Below are positions 8,485-19,064 of a stretch of 64,000 bases of DNA, in pieces. The notes beneath the pieces are model-generated. The model did not search any database. It saw only the letters and a list, made by a program, of their open reading frames with translations, and was not told where the DNA came from. The DNA is from Terrihabitans soli. GTDB taxonomy: Bacteria > Pseudomonadota > Alphaproteobacteria > Rhizobiales > Methylopilaceae. The position numbers and the translations under genes were made by a program. The stretch is from positions 2,322,501-2,386,500 of the forward strand of contig NZ_AP023361.1 of assembly GCF_014191545.1 (NCBI RefSeq), given 5' to 3'. Position 1 is the stretch's first letter, and every line of letters starts with the position of its first letter.

Positions 8485-9807
8485 TTACCGCGAGCCGGCG
8501 GCCTTCGTTTCACGGGCCGGCGCCCCGGCACGGCCGGCGCGGAAACCGACCGGACGACCGGCCGCAGCCACCAGAAGATCGCCATCGCCCAGAATGCGTG
8601 CCGCAACGCGCTTGACGTCCTCGACGGTAACGGCATCGACGAGCGCATTGCGCTCATCGATATAGTCGACCGGAAGACGCGTCAGCTGGATTTGCTTGAG
8701 GCCGCGCGCGACCTTGACCGAGCTGTCGAAATTCAGGGCGTAGGAGCCCATGAGATAGAGCTTGGCCTTGGCGAGTTCGTCCGCCGTCGGCCCTTCTTTC
8801 GCAAAGCGCGCAAATTCGGACTCAATGAGTTCCAGCGCTTCGGCCGCACGTTCGTTCTTCGTCGCAACGCCTCCGCCGATTACGCCCGCATGCTCCATCG
8901 GATCGAGATAGGAATAGACCGAATAGGCAAGGCCACGCTTCTCGCGCACTTCGTTGAAGAGGCGCGAGGTAAACGTGCCGCCGCCGAGAATGTGGTTCAT
9001 CACAACGGCGGGGATGTAATCTGGATCGTCGCGCACAAGCCCGCCGCGGCCGAAGACGATCGTCGTCTGCGGAATGTCCATATCGATCACTTCGGTATGG
9101 CCGATATTCTGCGGCGCTGCGGCTTTGACGGTTTTCAGTTTCGGCTCGGCCGGCAAAGCGCCAAATACGAGATCGAGCACCGGCCCAAGCGTCGCGCCAT
9201 CGATGGCGCCGACAACGGCAATCACAAGATTGCTGCGTGCGAAATTGGCGGTGCGGAAGGCAAGGAGATCATCGCGCGCAATTGCGGCAACCGACATTTC
9301 GCTGCCGTGCGGGCGCTGACCGTAAGGGTGTCCGGGAAAAGCCTGCGCCGCCCACGTCTCGTACGCGACATCGCCGGGATCTGTTGAATCGCGACGGATG
9401 CGCGCGAGAATTTGCTGGCGGATGCGTTCGAAATCTTCCGCTTCGAGCCGCGCTTCGGTGACGGCAAGACGCAAAAGCTCGAAGGCTTCGACGCGTTTGT
9501 CGGCAAGGCATTTGAGGCTGCCGTCGAAACTGTCGCGCCCCGCACTGAAATGCAGTTCAACCGCGCTCTCCTCGAGCTTTTCCTGATAGGCCTGTCCGTC
9601 GAGATCGCCGGCGCCTTCATCGAGAAGACCTGCGAGCAATGTTGCGGTGCCGGCCTTCTCGCTCTCGTCCTGTGCGGCGCCACCGCGGAACGCGAACTCC
9701 ATCGAGATCAGGGGAACGGTGTGTTCTTCGACGAGCCATGCGGAAATCCCGCCCGGCGACACAACGCGCTCGATTTTCGAGGCCATCTTTGCCTGGGTCG
9801 CGCTCAT
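8485..9807 (-). CDS. M16 family peptidase-like protein lacking the zinc motif (partner subunit)
   Basis: 440 residues from ATG 9807. Two M16 (insulinase/PqqL-type) domains are recognisable, but the place where the HxxEH zinc motif should be reads GTATLLAGLLDEG, so it cannot bind zinc in the usual way. The C-terminal half keeps the substrate-handling motif REKRGLAYSVYSYL. Alphaproteobacteria and others carry such pairs in which one subunit is catalytic and the other supplies the R/Y motif. It begins 2 bp after the stop of the catalytic subunit gene. The reading frame reaches 9927, but the upstream part lies inside its neighbour. Confidence 0.88.
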   Translation of the reverse strand: MSATQAKMASKIERVVSPGGISAWLVEEHTVPLISMEFAFRGGAAQDESEKAGTATLLAGLLDEGAGDLDGQAYQEKLEESAVELHFSAGRDSFDGSLKCLADKRVEAFELLRLAVTEARLEAEDFERIRQQILARIRRDSTDPGDVAYETWAAQAFPGHPYGQRPHGSEMSVAAIARDDLLAFRTANFARSNLVIAVVGAIDGATLGPVLDLVFGALPAEPKLKTVKAAAPQNIGHTEVIDMDIPQTTIVFGRGGLVRDDPDYIPAVVMNHILGGGTFTSRLFNEVREKRGLAYSVYSYLDPMEHAGVIGGGVATKNERAAEALELIESEFARFAKEGPTADELAKAKLYLMGSYALNFDSSVKVARGLKQIQLTRLPVDYIDERNALVDAVTVEDVKRVAARILGDGDLLVAAAGRPVGFRAGRAGAPARETKAAGSR

Positions 9808-9809
9808 GA

Positions 9810-11162
9810 TCAGGCCGCGTCCGGTGCAGATTCGAGCAGCCCCGTCACCGATTGGCGCAGGACAAGCACGCGCCTTGCGACATCGACAAGCTGTTCCGGC
9901 GAGACGGCACGGATGCGCTCGGGCCAATCGAGCACGGATTTGATGTCCATACCCGTGGTGAGCGCCGAACCGAAGGTGCGTGCCAGCGAGGCCTGGCTGT
10001 CCAGATCGTAAATCGTATCGGCGATGAGGCGCGTTTTGGCGCGTTCGAGTTCGCCCGACTTCACCCCGTCCTTGATCAGACGCGCGAGCTCTTCGTCGAG
10101 AGCGGCTTCCATATCGGCCAGAGAATGGCCGGGCCGCGGCGAGGCGTAGATGACAAAGCGGCTGTCATCGAGCGAGGAGCCGCCGTAATAAGCCCCGGCC
10201 GCCGCCGCGATGCCGCGCTCGACGACGAGCGAACGGTAAAGACGGCTGGTCGAACCGCCGCCGAAGACGACCGACAGAAGATCGAGCGCATATGCATCGT
10301 CCCCCTCGGCCGTGCGGTAGGAGGGCGCGAGATAGACGCGGCTGACCGAAGGCTGGCGCACGCGCGCATCAGCGAGATTGACGCGACGTGCCGCGACCTG
10401 TTGCGGCTCGCGCGGACGAAGCCGCGGCGGCGGATCGGCGCGGCGTTCGACCTTGCCATAAGTGTCGGAGGCAAGCGCTTTGACTTCCGCCGCATCGACA
10501 TCGCCGGCGACGACAAGGATCGCATTGTTCGGCGTGTAATAACGATCGTAGAAGGCGAGCGCGTCTTCGCGGCCGAGTTCCGATATCTCGTGATCCCAGC
10601 CGATGATCGGCAGGCCGTAAGGATGGTTCATCCAGAGTGCCGCCGACACCGCTTCCGACAGCTGCGCCGCCGGATCGGAATCGGTGCGCGAGCGGCGCTC
10701 TTCCAAAATGACATCGCGCTCGGGAAGAACGACTTCATCGGTCAGAATGAGATTGGCCATGCGATCGGCTTCGAACGCCATCATGGTCTTCAGCGCCGCT
10801 TTCGGCACGCGCTGGAAATAGGCCGTGTAGTCGTAGGAGGTGAACGCGTTTTCCTGGCCGCCGAGTTCGGACACCGTGTTCGAGAAGCTGCCGGCGGGGT
10901 GGGCCTTCGTCCCCTTGAACATCAGATGTTCGAGGAAATGGGCGATGCCGGATTTGCCGCGCTGCTCATCGGCCGAGCCGACGCGATACCAGATCATATG
11001 GGTGACGACCGGCGCGCGGCGGTCGGGCACGACAACGACCTCAAGGCCGTTCGAAAGCGTGAAGGTCTCGACCTCGGGGCCTTTGGCCGGGCGCCCGCCA
11101 GGGGCGGCGCCAGGGCCGAAAAAGAAATCACCGAAACCTAAATCGGAAGAATTGAGGGTCAT
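9810..11162 (-). CDS. M16 family zinc peptidase (catalytic subunit)
   Basis: 450 residues. The inverted zinc motif HFLEH is at 75-79, followed by the third-ligand Glu in MAFEADRM, so this is the active member of the pair. Family members degrade peptides or unfolded periplasmic proteins. No obvious signal peptide is visible: the N-terminus carries a Gly/Phe-rich stretch (GDFFFGPGAAPGG). It is transcribed ahead of the zinc-less partner in the same operon. Confidence 0.9.
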   Translation of the reverse strand: MTLNSSDLGFGDFFFGPGAAPGGRPAKGPEVETFTLSNGLEVVVVPDRRAPVVTHMIWYRVGSADEQRGKSGIAHFLEHLMFKGTKAHPAGSFSNTVSELGGQENAFTSYDYTAYFQRVPKAALKTMMAFEADRMANLILTDEVVLPERDVILEERRSRTDSDPAAQLSEAVSAALWMNHPYGLPIIGWDHEISELGREDALAFYDRYYTPNNAILVVAGDVDAAEVKALASDTYGKVERRADPPPRLRPREPQQVAARRVNLADARVRQPSVSRVYLAPSYRTAEGDDAYALDLLSVVFGGGSTSRLYRSLVVERGIAAAAGAYYGGSSLDDSRFVIYASPRPGHSLADMEAALDEELARLIKDGVKSGELERAKTRLIADTIYDLDSQASLARTFGSALTTGMDIKSVLDWPERIRAVSPEQLVDVARRVLVLRQSVTGLLESAPDAA

Positions 11163-11285
11163 GCGCGTGCCGCGCTCCGGTTCGACGACTCGAAATACCG
11201 CTTTGAAGCAGAAGCTGCATCATATGGGGCCGGAATCGGCGAAGCAAAAGCGGCACAGAGCTTTAACCCGTGCGGCAAGCCGTCG

Positions 11286-11936
11286 TCACTTGCTCGAATT
11301 CGAGGCGAACGGGTTTACCCTTGAGAAAAAGCCCTTCTTGCGGTCGCCCTCGCCCGGCCCGTAGGCCTGCTCGGCGGACGGGGTGCGGTAGCCGGGCGGC
11401 GGATCGGTCAGGCGCTTGCGCTCCGGCTCGATCGCGGCGACAGGCGCGCCGGTCTTGGCCATTTCGGCTTCCCGCTTCTGGACTTCCTTGAGCTGTTCCG
11501 GCGTGAGCACTTTGTTGCGGTCGAAGTTCGTGTCGTATTCGCGCGGGTTTGCCGCGGCGACGCGCCCTGCTTCGCGCTCCTGGCGCTGGAACTTGTAAAT
11601 CTCGTTGGCCTGATTTTCTTTATATTTGCGGCGCTGACGCTCCGGGATCTTTTCTTTTTCCTCTTCCTCCAGCGCAGCCTGGACGTCGGGATCGTTCGGC
11701 CAATTGGGGTTCACCGTAGCCAGGGCCGCCCCGTCTTCCGGCGGCGGCAGGGCCGCGGCGTCCGTTGAAGGCGGCAGAACAAGCGGAGCGCGCTCGGAGA
11801 AGTCCATCTTCTCCTGCTTGCGGTCCTGCAGGCCGATGTCTTCCATCAGCTCGCGGAAGGTCTGGGCGTGCGCAGGCGCTGCCATAGACAGAAGCGCGAC
11901 GGCCGCGAAAGTGCTGAAAATCCGTGTCTTGTCCAA
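11286..11936 (-). CDS. Secreted protein of unknown function
   Basis: 216 residues with a clear signal peptide (positive start, hydrophobic core, APAHAQ near 25). The mature part is hydrophilic and charged: an acidic, Pro-rich stretch (PPPEDGAAL), EEEEKEKIPERQRRKYKENQ, and a C-terminus with PPPGYRTPSAEQAYG. It looks largely disordered or helical. I recognise no domain. It follows lspA and precedes the M16 pair on the same strand, so it may belong to an envelope-related transcription unit. Confidence 0.7.
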   Translation of the reverse strand: MDKTRIFSTFAAVALLSMAAPAHAQTFRELMEDIGLQDRKQEKMDFSERAPLVLPPSTDAAALPPPEDGAALATVNPNWPNDPDVQAALEEEEKEKIPERQRRKYKENQANEIYKFQRQEREAGRVAAANPREYDTNFDRNKVLTPEQLKEVQKREAEMAKTGAPVAAIEPERKRLTDPPPGYRTPSAEQAYGPGEGDRKKGFFSRVNPFASNSSK

Positions 11937-12023
11937 GGCTTAAGCTTCCCGTCTCGAAAGGCGCCCCCGGCGGCTTTCCCTGTTTCACGACCGGAAACGG
12001 GCTTTTTTAAGCCCCTCCCCGTC

Positions 12024-12503
12024 TTAAGACCGCGCGGCCTCTCCCCGGAGGGCACCATACAAAATGAGGACTACCCCGACAACGATGGCCGCATCGGCAA
12101 TATTAAAGACGTACCATTCAAAGCCGCCGGCATGGAGCAGCACGAAATCGGCGACCGCCCCATAGGCCGCCCGGTCCACAGCATTCCCCGCCGCCCCGCC
12201 GAGAATGAGCCCGAGCCCGAAGCTGTGGACCACGGTTCCCGGTTTGCGCAGCCAGAAGAATATGAAGACGCAGGCCGCCAGCGACAGGCCGAGCAGAAAC
12301 AGCCGCCCGATAAGCCCGTCCTGCTGCAGGAGGCCGTAGCTGATGCCGCGGTTCCAGACGAGGATCAGATCGAAGAAGGGCAGAACCTCGACACGGCCGC
12401 GCGATGCGAGATCGTAGGCGTTGAGAATCCAGAGCTTCAGCGCCTGATCGGCAAGGAAGGTGACGGCACCCGTGATGAGGCCAAGGCGCAGACCTGAACT
12501 CAT
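12024..12503 (-). CDS. lspA: Lipoprotein signal peptidase (SPase II)
   Basis: 159 residues with four hydrophobic segments, as expected of LspA, the inner-membrane aspartic protease that removes signal peptides from diacylglyceryl prolipoproteins. The catalytic aspartates lie in GNAVDR and FNIADAAI. The start ATG overlaps the ileS stop as ATGA, so the two are coupled. The ileS-lspA order is common in proteobacteria. Confidence 0.95.
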   Translation of the reverse strand: MSSGLRLGLITGAVTFLADQALKLWILNAYDLASRGRVEVLPFFDLILVWNRGISYGLLQQDGLIGRLFLLGLSLAACVFIFFWLRKPGTVVHSFGLGLILGGAAGNAVDRAAYGAVADFVLLHAGGFEWYVFNIADAAIVVGVVLILYGALRGEAARS

Positions 12504-15463
12504 CCGCGCGCGGCCAGCCATTCGCGCATGGCGGCGGCATCGCGCGGCGTCAGATCGGGGAATTCCTTGTCCGAACCGACATCCTTCGAAATCTTCCACG
12601 AGCGGGCGCATTTCGTGCCCTCGGCGAAACGCGGCTCGACGGCAACGCCCGGCACATCGTCAAGACGGAACGCTGAGGCCGGCGCACCGCTCTTTTCGAG
12701 TTTTGCATCCGAAGTGATGCAGATTTCGGCGAGGTCGAGACCCTGAAGCGCGGCGCGAAGTTCATTGTCCTCGACATAGACAATGGGCGAGGCTTCCAGC
12801 GACGAGCCGATCTTTTTGTTGGCGCGTTCGATTTCGAGCGCGCCGGTGACGACGCGGCGCACGCGGCGCACCTTCTCCCATTTCGCGTCGAGCGCATCAT
12901 TCTTCCACGCCGCATCGGACGCGCCGAAATCTTCGAGATGAACCGAGCGACTGTCATCGCCGGTGCGCGAGACCCAGGATTCGTCAGCGGTAAACGGAAT
13001 GACCGGCGCAAGCCAGCGCACCGTCAGATCGAAGACGAGATCAAGCACCGACAAAGCGGCATGCCGCGTCTCGGACGAAATCGGATCGCAATAGAGCGCG
13101 TCGCGGCGGATGTCGAAATAGAAGGCCGAGAGCTCATTGGTATAAAAATTCATCACCGCATGCAGCGCGCGGCGGAAATTGTACGCATCATAGCCCGCCC
13201 GCACCTCTTCGCCGACTTCGGCGAGACGATGCAGCATGAAGCGCTCAAGCTCCGGCATCTTTGCGAATGGCACGCGGTCCTTCTCGTTGAAATGGCCGAG
13301 CGCGCCGAGCATCCAGCGGATCGTGTTGCGGAGCTTGCGATAGGTATCGACCGAGGTCTTGAGGATTTCCGATCCGATGCGCAGATCGTCCGAATAATCC
13401 GTCGACGCCACCCAGATGCGCAGGATATCGGCGCCCGACTGTTTGATAACGTCCTGCGGCGTTGTCGTATTGCCGAGTGATTTCGACATTTTGCGGCCCT
13501 GCTCGTCGAGCGCAAAGCCGTGCGTCAGAACCGAATTATACGGCGCGCGTCCGCGCGTGCCGCAGCTTTCGAGCAACGACGAATGGAACCAGCCGCGATG
13601 CTGATCCGAACCTTCGAGATACATATCCGCCGGCCAGGGCATGTTTTCGCTGTCTTCGAGAACGAAGGCATGGGTTGAGCCAGAATCGAACCAGACATCG
13701 AGAATGTCGTTGATCTTCTCGTAGTCCTCGGCCGGATGATCATTGCCGAGGAAGCGCGCGCCGGTCTGATCTCCGAACCAGGCATCCGCGCCTTCCTTCT
13801 CGAAGGCTTCAAAGATGCGCGTATTGACGGCCGCGTCCGTCAGGACTTCGCCGGTTTTCTTTTCGACAAAGACGCAGATCGGCACACCCCAGGCGCGCTG
13901 GCGCGAAATAACCCAATCGGGCCGCGCCTCGATCATCCCGCGCAGACGGTTCTGGCCACCCGGCGGGTAGAAAGCCGTCGCATCGATTGCCGCAAGCGCG
14001 CGATTGCGCAGCGTATCGACGGCGATGCCGTCATCGCCTCGCTCCGGCACGCCCTCATCGGACAACAGCTTGTCCATGGCGATGAACCATTGCGGCGTGT
14101 TGCGGAAAATCAGCGGCGCCTTCGAGCGCCAGGAATGCGGATACTGATGGCGCAGGCGCCCGCGTGCGAGCAGCGCGTCCGCCGCAATCAGCGCCTCGAT
14201 CACCGCTTTGTTCGCGTCCGCTTCCTTGCCCTTGTCGTCATAGACGCGAAGACCTTGCGCGCCGAAGACCGGCACATGCGGGAAGTAGGCGCCGTCCGGC
14301 TGCACGGTGTGCGGCACCTCGCCGAGGCGGTTTGCGGTCCACAGATTATAGTCGTCCGCGCCATGACCCGGTGCAATATGGACAAAGCCCGTGCCGGTAT
14401 CGGCGGTGACGAAATCGGCGGCGAGCACCGGAACGCTGAAATCATAGCCCGAAGCGCGCAGCGGATGCGCGAGCACAAAGCTTTTCAATTCGTCGGTGGC
14501 AACATCGCGCACGCGCTTGGCCTCAATGCGGCCGGCCTTGAACGCGTTCTCGGCAAGCTCATCGGCGAGATAAAGATGCTCGCCCACCCGGGTCCAATTA
14601 TCGTCCGGTGCGCCGGTGACTTCATAAAGCCCGTAAGAGATGGTCGGCGAGAACGCGACCGCGCGATTGCCCGGAATGGTCCAGGGCGTCGTCGTCCAGA
14701 TAACGATCTGTCCCTGCGAGGACGGAAATTGGGAAACCGGTTCGGCGTCCGAGATCGTGCCGCCGTTCGGGCGCACGCCGATGACGGGGAACTTCACGAA
14801 GATCGTATGGCTCGTGACCTCGTGATATTCGACTTCGGCTTCGGCGAGCGCGGTCTTTTCAACGACCGACCACATCACGGGCTTTGACCCGCGATACAGC
14901 TGGCCGGATGTCGCAAACTTCATCAGTTCGTTTGCGATCACCGCTTCAGCGCGGAAATTCATCGTTGTGTAGGGACGCTTCCAATCGCCGATCACACCGA
15001 GGCGCTGGAACTCCTCGCTCTGCACACCGATCCATTTGTCGGCATAGGCGCGGCATTCCTTGCGGAAGTCGATGACCGGGACTTCGTCCTTGTTCTTACC
15101 GGCGGCACGATATTCTTCCTCGACGCGCCATTCGATCGGCAGGCCGTGGCAGTCCCAGCCCGGCACGTAAGGCGCATCGAAACCGGCCATCTGTTTGGTG
15201 CGGACGACGAGGTCTTTCAGGATCTTGTTCAGCGCATGGCCGATATGGAGATTGCCGTTCGCATAGGGCGGGCCGTCATGCAGAACAAATTTGGTGCGGT
15301 CTTTGCCCGCCTTTCGAAGTTTTTCGTAAAGGCCAAGGCGCGCCCAGCGCGCAAGCATGTCCGGTTCGCGTTTCGGGAGTTCGGCCCGCATCGCAAAATC
15401 GGTTTTCGGCAGAAACAGGGTTTCTGAATAATCGCGCACGGGCGCGGCTTTGGCATCGGTCAT
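12500..15463 (-). CDS. ileS: Isoleucyl-tRNA synthetase
   Basis: 987 residues from ATG 15463. It is a class I synthetase: the HIGH motif is HIGH at 73-76 (GNLHIGHAL) and KMSKS lies in [10 protein letters not shown]. The large CP1 editing insertion between them is intact ([16 protein letters not shown]). The open frame extends to 15604, but that region lacks similarity to the family and the ATG at 15463 begins a typical N-terminus. ribF lies 41 bp upstream on the same strand, giving the order ribF-ileS-lspA. Confidence 0.97.
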   Translation of the reverse strand: MTDAKAAPVRDYSETLFLPKTDFAMRAELPKREPDMLARWARLGLYEKLRKAGKDRTKFVLHDGPPYANGNLHIGHALNKILKDLVVRTKQMAGFDAPYVPGWDCHGLPIEWRVEEEYRAAGKNKDEVPVIDFRKECRAYADKWIGVQSEEFQRLGVIGDWKRPYTTMNFRAEAVIANELMKFATSGQLYRGSKPVMWSVVEKTALAEAEVEYHEVTSHTIFVKFPVIGVRPNGGTISDAEPVSQFPSSQGQIVIWTTTPWTIPGNRAVAFSPTISYGLYEVTGAPDDNWTRVGEHLYLADELAENAFKAGRIEAKRVRDVATDELKSFVLAHPLRASGYDFSVPVLAADFVTADTGTGFVHIAPGHGADDYNLWTANRLGEVPHTVQPDGAYFPHVPVFGAQGLRVYDDKGKEADANKAVIEALIAADALLARGRLRHQYPHSWRSKAPLIFRNTPQWFIAMDKLLSDEGVPERGDDGIAVDTLRNRALAAIDATAFYPPGGQNRLRGMIEARPDWVISRQRAWGVPICVFVEKKTGEVLTDAAVNTRIFEAFEKEGADAWFGDQTGARFLGNDHPAEDYEKINDILDVWFDSGSTHAFVLEDSENMPWPADMYLEGSDQHRGWFHSSLLESCGTRGRAPYNSVLTHGFALDEQGRKMSKSLGNTTTPQDVIKQSGADILRIWVASTDYSDDLRIGSEILKTSVDTYRKLRNTIRWMLGALGHFNEKDRVPFAKMPELERFMLHRLAEVGEEVRAGYDAYNFRRALHAVMNFYTNELSAFYFDIRRDALYCDPISSETRHAALSVLDLVFDLTVRWLAPVIPFTADESWVSRTGDDSRSVHLEDFGASDAAWKNDALDAKWEKVRRVRRVVTGALEIERANKKIGSSLEASPIVYVEDNELRAALQGLDLAEICITSDAKLEKSGAPASAFRLDDVPGVAVEPRFAEGTKCARSWKISKDVGSDKEFPDLTPRDAAAMREWLAARG

Positions 15464-15503
15464 GAGGCGCGGGTCATAGCAAGGCGGGGCGCTGCGGGAA
15501 AGG

Positions 15504-16484
15504 CTAGCCGATGGCGCTCGGCGCCAAAGGATCGGCAGGCCCGGTCGAAATGCGCCGGGCCTCGATGGCGTCCCGGTGCATCTGGGAGACCAATTCATCG
15601 ACACTATCGAATTTTGCTTCTCCCCTCAGGCGGGCGAGGAATTCAACACCGAGCGTCTTGCCGTAGAGATCACCCTTGAAGTCGAAAACATAAGTTTCGA
15701 GCAGCGGCGGGGCGTTTTCGTGGAACTGCACGCGGCGCCCGAAATGGGCGACCGCCGGATGGATATGGCCGTCAAACGACGCCCGAACCGCATAGACCCC
15801 CTCGGCCAGGGGCGTTTCCGGCGGCAATTGCATATTGGCGGTCGGATAGCCGAGCTCCCGGCCTCTTTTTTCGCCGTGAACGACCTCCCGGAGAACAAAC
15901 CAACGATGGCCGAGCAGCCGGTTGGCCGTCTCGACATCCCCCGCTTTGAGCAGGGCCCGGATGGCGCTCGAGGACACCGGCGTTCCCGTGCCGAAAGGCT
16001 GGACGACGTTCACTTTGAATCCGTAGCGGGCGCCTGCTTCCGTCAAAAAGGCCGGCGTGCCCACCCGGCCCTTGCCGAAATGAAAGTCCCACCCGACCGT
16101 CACGGCGACGACGCCGAGGCGGCCGATCAGCACCTCCCGGACGAAATCCTCCGCCGGAAGGCTCGCCAAAGCGGCATCGAAGGTAAGCTCAACCATGCCC
16201 TCAAGTGCCTCATGCGACAGCAGAAGTCGCTTTTCGCGAGGCGGCGTCAGTCGCGGAATGGGCAGATCGGGGCGGAAAAAGCTTCGGGGGTGAGGCTCAA
16301 AGGTCATGGCCAGCGCCGGCAGGCTCCGGCCAATGGCCTCTTCCCGTGCGGCGGCCAGAACGGCCTTATGGCCAAGATGAACCCCATCGAAATTGCCGAT
16401 AGCGACCACCCCCCCTGTCAGGGCGGCGGGAATATCGTCTAACCCTCTCTGAAGGAGGAAACCGGGTGCCAGCGGGACGTTCAC
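15504..16484 (-). CDS. ribF: Bifunctional riboflavin kinase/FAD synthetase
   Basis: 326 residues. The N-terminal nucleotidyltransferase domain has [10 protein letters not shown] at 30-39, and the C-terminal flavokinase domain has [13 protein letters not shown]. It converts riboflavin to FMN and then FAD. It leads the ribF-ileS-lspA cluster and is divergent from cheY across a 200-bp gap (16485-16684) holding both promoters; I see no clear riboswitch there. Confidence 0.95.
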   Translation of the reverse strand: MNVPLAPGFLLQRGLDDIPAALTGGVVAIGNFDGVHLGHKAVLAAAREEAIGRSLPALAMTFEPHPRSFFRPDLPIPRLTPPREKRLLLSHEALEGMVELTFDAALASLPAEDFVREVLIGRLGVVAVTVGWDFHFGKGRVGTPAFLTEAGARYGFKVNVVQPFGTGTPVSSSAIRALLKAGDVETANRLLGHRWFVLREVVHGEKRGRELGYPTANMQLPPETPLAEGVYAVRASFDGHIHPAVAHFGRRVQFHENAPPLLETYVFDFKGDLYGKTLGVEFLARLRGEAKFDSVDELVSQMHRDAIEARRISTGPADPLAPSAIG

Positions 16485-16684
16485 GGCAGCGATTCTTGGG
16501 GTTTTGGCATGGCCGGCGGACCCTGCCGCCCCGGACCCTTGAGGGTCAAGCGGCGATGAACCCCAATTCCAGTTAACCGGATATTCAAACGATACCGGGT
16601 ATTTCTGTGCAACAGCGGGCCAAGAAACGGAGCCCGAAGGTTTTATTCGCGCGTCAGAAGACGCCTGTATTCGGGGGTTGCACT

Positions 16685-17068
16685 ATGTCCGTCGATCACA
16701 CGATGCCCATTCTCGTCGTCGACGACTACAAGACCATGATCCGCATCATTCGCAATTTGCTGAAGCAGATCGGGTTCGACGACGTGGATGAAGCGGCGGA
16801 CGGTTCCGAGGCTTTGGGCAAGATGCGCGAAAAGCGCTACGGCCTTGTGATCTCGGATTGGAACATGGAGCCGATGACCGGCTACGAGCTCCTGAAGGAA
16901 GTCCGCGCCGACGAAAAGCTCGCGCGCACGCCCTTCATCATGGTGACCGCCGAATCAAAGACGGAAAACGTCATCGCAGCCAAGAAGGCCGGTGTGAACA
17001 ATTACATCGTGAAGCCCTTCAACGCGCAGACGCTGAAGTCGAAGATCGACGCAGTATTCGGGGACTAA
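16685..17068 (+). CDS. cheY: Single-domain response regulator, CheY type
   Basis: 127 residues consisting of one receiver domain. The acidic pair Asp13-Asp14, the phosphorylated Asp58 (VISDWN), the Thr in MVTAES and the Lys in IVKPF are all present. The frame is open from 16607, but ATG 16685 gives a normal CheY start. It is followed 44 bp later by cheZ, so the pair should form a phosphorylation/dephosphorylation module for the flagellar motor. No CheA or receptor gene is in the window. Confidence 0.93.
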   Translation: MSVDHTMPILVVDDYKTMIRIIRNLLKQIGFDDVDEAADGSEALGKMREKRYGLVISDWNMEPMTGYELLKEVRADEKLARTPFIMVTAESKTENVIAAKKAGVNNYIVKPFNAQTLKSKIDAVFGD

Positions 17069-17112
17069 GCAAGACCGGGGCTTACTCCGGCCGCTTTGTT
17101 TGAGGTCGTAAG

Positions 17113-17760
17113 ATGGCTAATAAGGCCAAGAAGGCGCATTTCGAAGAAATGCAGACCTATGCAAAGGCTCAGGAAGGTGCCGAGCCCAGCTTTGCGGAAG
17201 TCATGAAGCTCGCGGCGATGGCCGCGGAAAGCATGCAGAACTTTTGCGAAAGCATGGACGCGACGACCTATCGCGAGCTGCGCGACATCGCCAATTACAT
17301 CGAGACGATGAAGTCCGAAATCGGCGTCTTCCAGGTCAACGACCTGAAGGAAAGCCGCATTCCGGCCGCCGGTGAAGAGCTCGACGCCATCATCAAGGCG
17401 ACCGAAGACGCGACGAATACGATCATGGAAAGCGCCGAAGCGCTGATGGCCGCGGATGCCAAGGATCCGAAGGCCTATCAGAAGCTCGTCAACGACCATG
17501 TGATGAAGATTTTCGAAGCCTGCTCCTTCCAGGACATCACCGGCCAGCGGGTCGCTAAAGTCGTGGAAACGCTGCAGATGATCGAAGCCCGCGTCGGCCG
17601 CTTTGCCGAGGCGGTCAATGCCAAGGACGTCGCCGGCTTCCTCGACGAACAGGAAGCGGCCCGCGCCAAGCGCAAAGAGAAGCTGCTGCTCAACGGTCCG
17701 CAGCTCGCCGGCCATGCGATCGACCAGAAAAAAGTCGACGACATGTTCGGTGGCGACTGA
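17113..17760 (+). CDS. cheZ: CheZ-type protein phosphatase
   Basis: 215 residues, mostly helical. The signature ACSFQDITGQRV matches the CheZ active-site helix, whose Asp and Gln (QDxxGQ pattern) act on phospho-CheY. The C-terminus ends with IDQKKVDDMFGGD, which resembles the CheY-binding tail of CheZ. Its place directly after cheY supports the role. A second CheZ-like gene sits at 55332-56057. Confidence 0.88.
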   Translation: MANKAKKAHFEEMQTYAKAQEGAEPSFAEVMKLAAMAAESMQNFCESMDATTYRELRDIANYIETMKSEIGVFQVNDLKESRIPAAGEELDAIIKATEDATNTIMESAEALMAADAKDPKAYQKLVNDHVMKIFEACSFQDITGQRVAKVVETLQMIEARVGRFAEAVNAKDVAGFLDEQEAARAKRKEKLLLNGPQLAGHAIDQKKVDDMFGGD

Positions 17761-17846
17761 ATTAGGTCCTTTTGCGGACCTCCCATGGACTGCCGGGCAT
17801 AGATAAACTGCCGCCCGCGCGCTATTTTAGGCGCAAGGTCCGAGAC

Positions 17847-18077
17847 ATGAACCAGCACGAACGCATTCCCCGGCCGGCCACCGAAGCCGAAGTCCGCTAT
17901 CTCGACGGCGATTTCCGCGTCCTGAAGCCGGGCAGCTTTGTGCGCTGCGCGGTCACAGGCGCCGCCATCCCGATCGAAGAGCTGCGCTATTGGTCCGCCG
18001 AGCGGCAGGAGGCCTATGCCAGCCCCGAAGTCGCCATCAAGCGGCTTGAGGCCCTCGGCCTTCTGCCCAAAGCCTGA
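17847..18077 (+). CDS. DUF2093 domain-containing protein
   Basis: 76 residues. The sequence EAEVRYLDGDFRVLKPGSFVRCAV... then PIEELRYWSAERQEAYAS is the hallmark of the small DUF2093 family found in Hyphomicrobiales; its function is unknown. The start ATG 17847 has AAGG about 9 nt upstream. The Cys in VRCAV and the basic character hint at a small zinc-ribbon-like or nucleic-acid-associated protein, but this is inference. Convergent with lpxK. Confidence 0.82.
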   Translation: MNQHERIPRPATEAEVRYLDGDFRVLKPGSFVRCAVTGAAIPIEELRYWSAERQEAYASPEVAIKRLEALGLLPKA

Positions 18078-18080
18078 CGA

Positions 18081-19064
18081 TCAGCCGAATAATTTTTTCA
18101 GGCCCGAAGTGACGAGCTTCGGATTGTCGAAAGCGAGCCTCACGGGCAGCGCATAGGTTTTGTCGGCCAGCCATTTCAGCTCCGGCCCCGTCAGCCGGGC
18201 AAAATCCTTCTCCGTCGTCACCAGCGTCAGATCCTCGCGCGCCGCTTCATCCAGAAGCGCCCTCGCCTCGGCTACCGTGAAGACATGATGATCGCCAAAG
18301 GCGGCAAGCCGCACGACATCGGCACCAAGCGCTTTCAGCGTGCCGGAAAATTTCTGCGGACGGCCGATGCCGGCAAAGGCCAGAACCCGCCGCCCTTTGA
18401 GCGCGCCCGCAAGTTTCGCATCCGGAACAAGACGCGCCGCAAGCTGAGGCGGCTTTTTACGGCGGCCGAGAAAACCGGCGGCCTTCCCCTCCCCGATCAG
18501 GATCACCGCGTCGGCGCGCGCGAGCTGATCCTCGATCGGCGCGCGCAGCGGCCCCGCCGGAATGCACAGCCCGTTGCCGATGCCCTGCTCGGTGTCGATC
18601 ACAAGGAGCGACATATCCTTCTTCAGCGACGGATTTTGAAAACCGTCGTCCATGACGATCACATCGCCGAATTTTGCAGCGAGAGCTGCGCCGGAGACCC
18701 GGTCGTGCGCGACCACGCAAGGCGCGGTGCGGCACAGAAGCAGCGGCTCGTCGCCGACGTCGCGCGCGGTGTGGGTTTTCGGATCGACGCGGACCGGGCC
18801 TTCCAGCTTGCCGCCATAGCCGCGCGTGAGAAACACCGGATTGCGGCGCGCAAGGTTGAGAAGCCGGGCAATCTCGATGGCCGCCGGGGTCTTGCCGGCG
18901 CCGCCGGCGACCGGATTGCCGACGCAGATCACGGGTATGGACGAAGCTTTTCCCGGCAGGCCCATCCGGGCCAGAGTACGCGCCCCGTAAAAGGCGCCGA
19001 ACGGCGATAAAAGCCGGGCGAGGAAGGAAGGCGCCGGGCGCCACCAGAAGTCCGGCGCGCGCAT
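18081..19064 (-). CDS. lpxK: Tetraacyldisaccharide 4'-kinase
   Basis: 327 residues. LpxK phosphorylates the lipid A precursor at the 4' position at the inner membrane. The P-loop GNPVAGGAGKTP lies at about 49-60 after a membrane-associated N-terminal helix, and VIVMDDGFQNP is the conserved LpxK motif. The start ATG overlaps the waaA stop by one base (TGATG). It is the last gene of a four-gene lipid A/Kdo cluster. Confidence 0.95.
   Translation of the reverse strand: MRAPDFWWRPAPSFLARLLSPFGAFYGARTLARMGLPGKASSIPVICVGNPVAGGAGKTPAAIEIARLLNLARRNPVFLTRGYGGKLEGPVRVDPKTHTARDVGDEPLLLCRTAPCVVAHDRVSGAALAAKFGDVIVMDDGFQNPSLKKDMSLLVIDTEQGIGNGLCIPAGPLRAPIEDQLARADAVILIGEGKAAGFLGRRKKPPQLAARLVPDAKLAGALKGRRVLAFAGIGRPQKFSGTLKALGADVVRLAAFGDHHVFTVAEARALLDEAAREDLTLVTTEKDFARLTGPELKWLADKTYALPVRLAFDNPKLVTSGLKKLFG

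Noticed and set aside
17764-17781. AGGTCC-TTTTGC-GGACCT hairpin after cheZ as a terminator
   Set aside because: Short stem without a T-tail; the next gene is on the same strand and may be co-transcribed.
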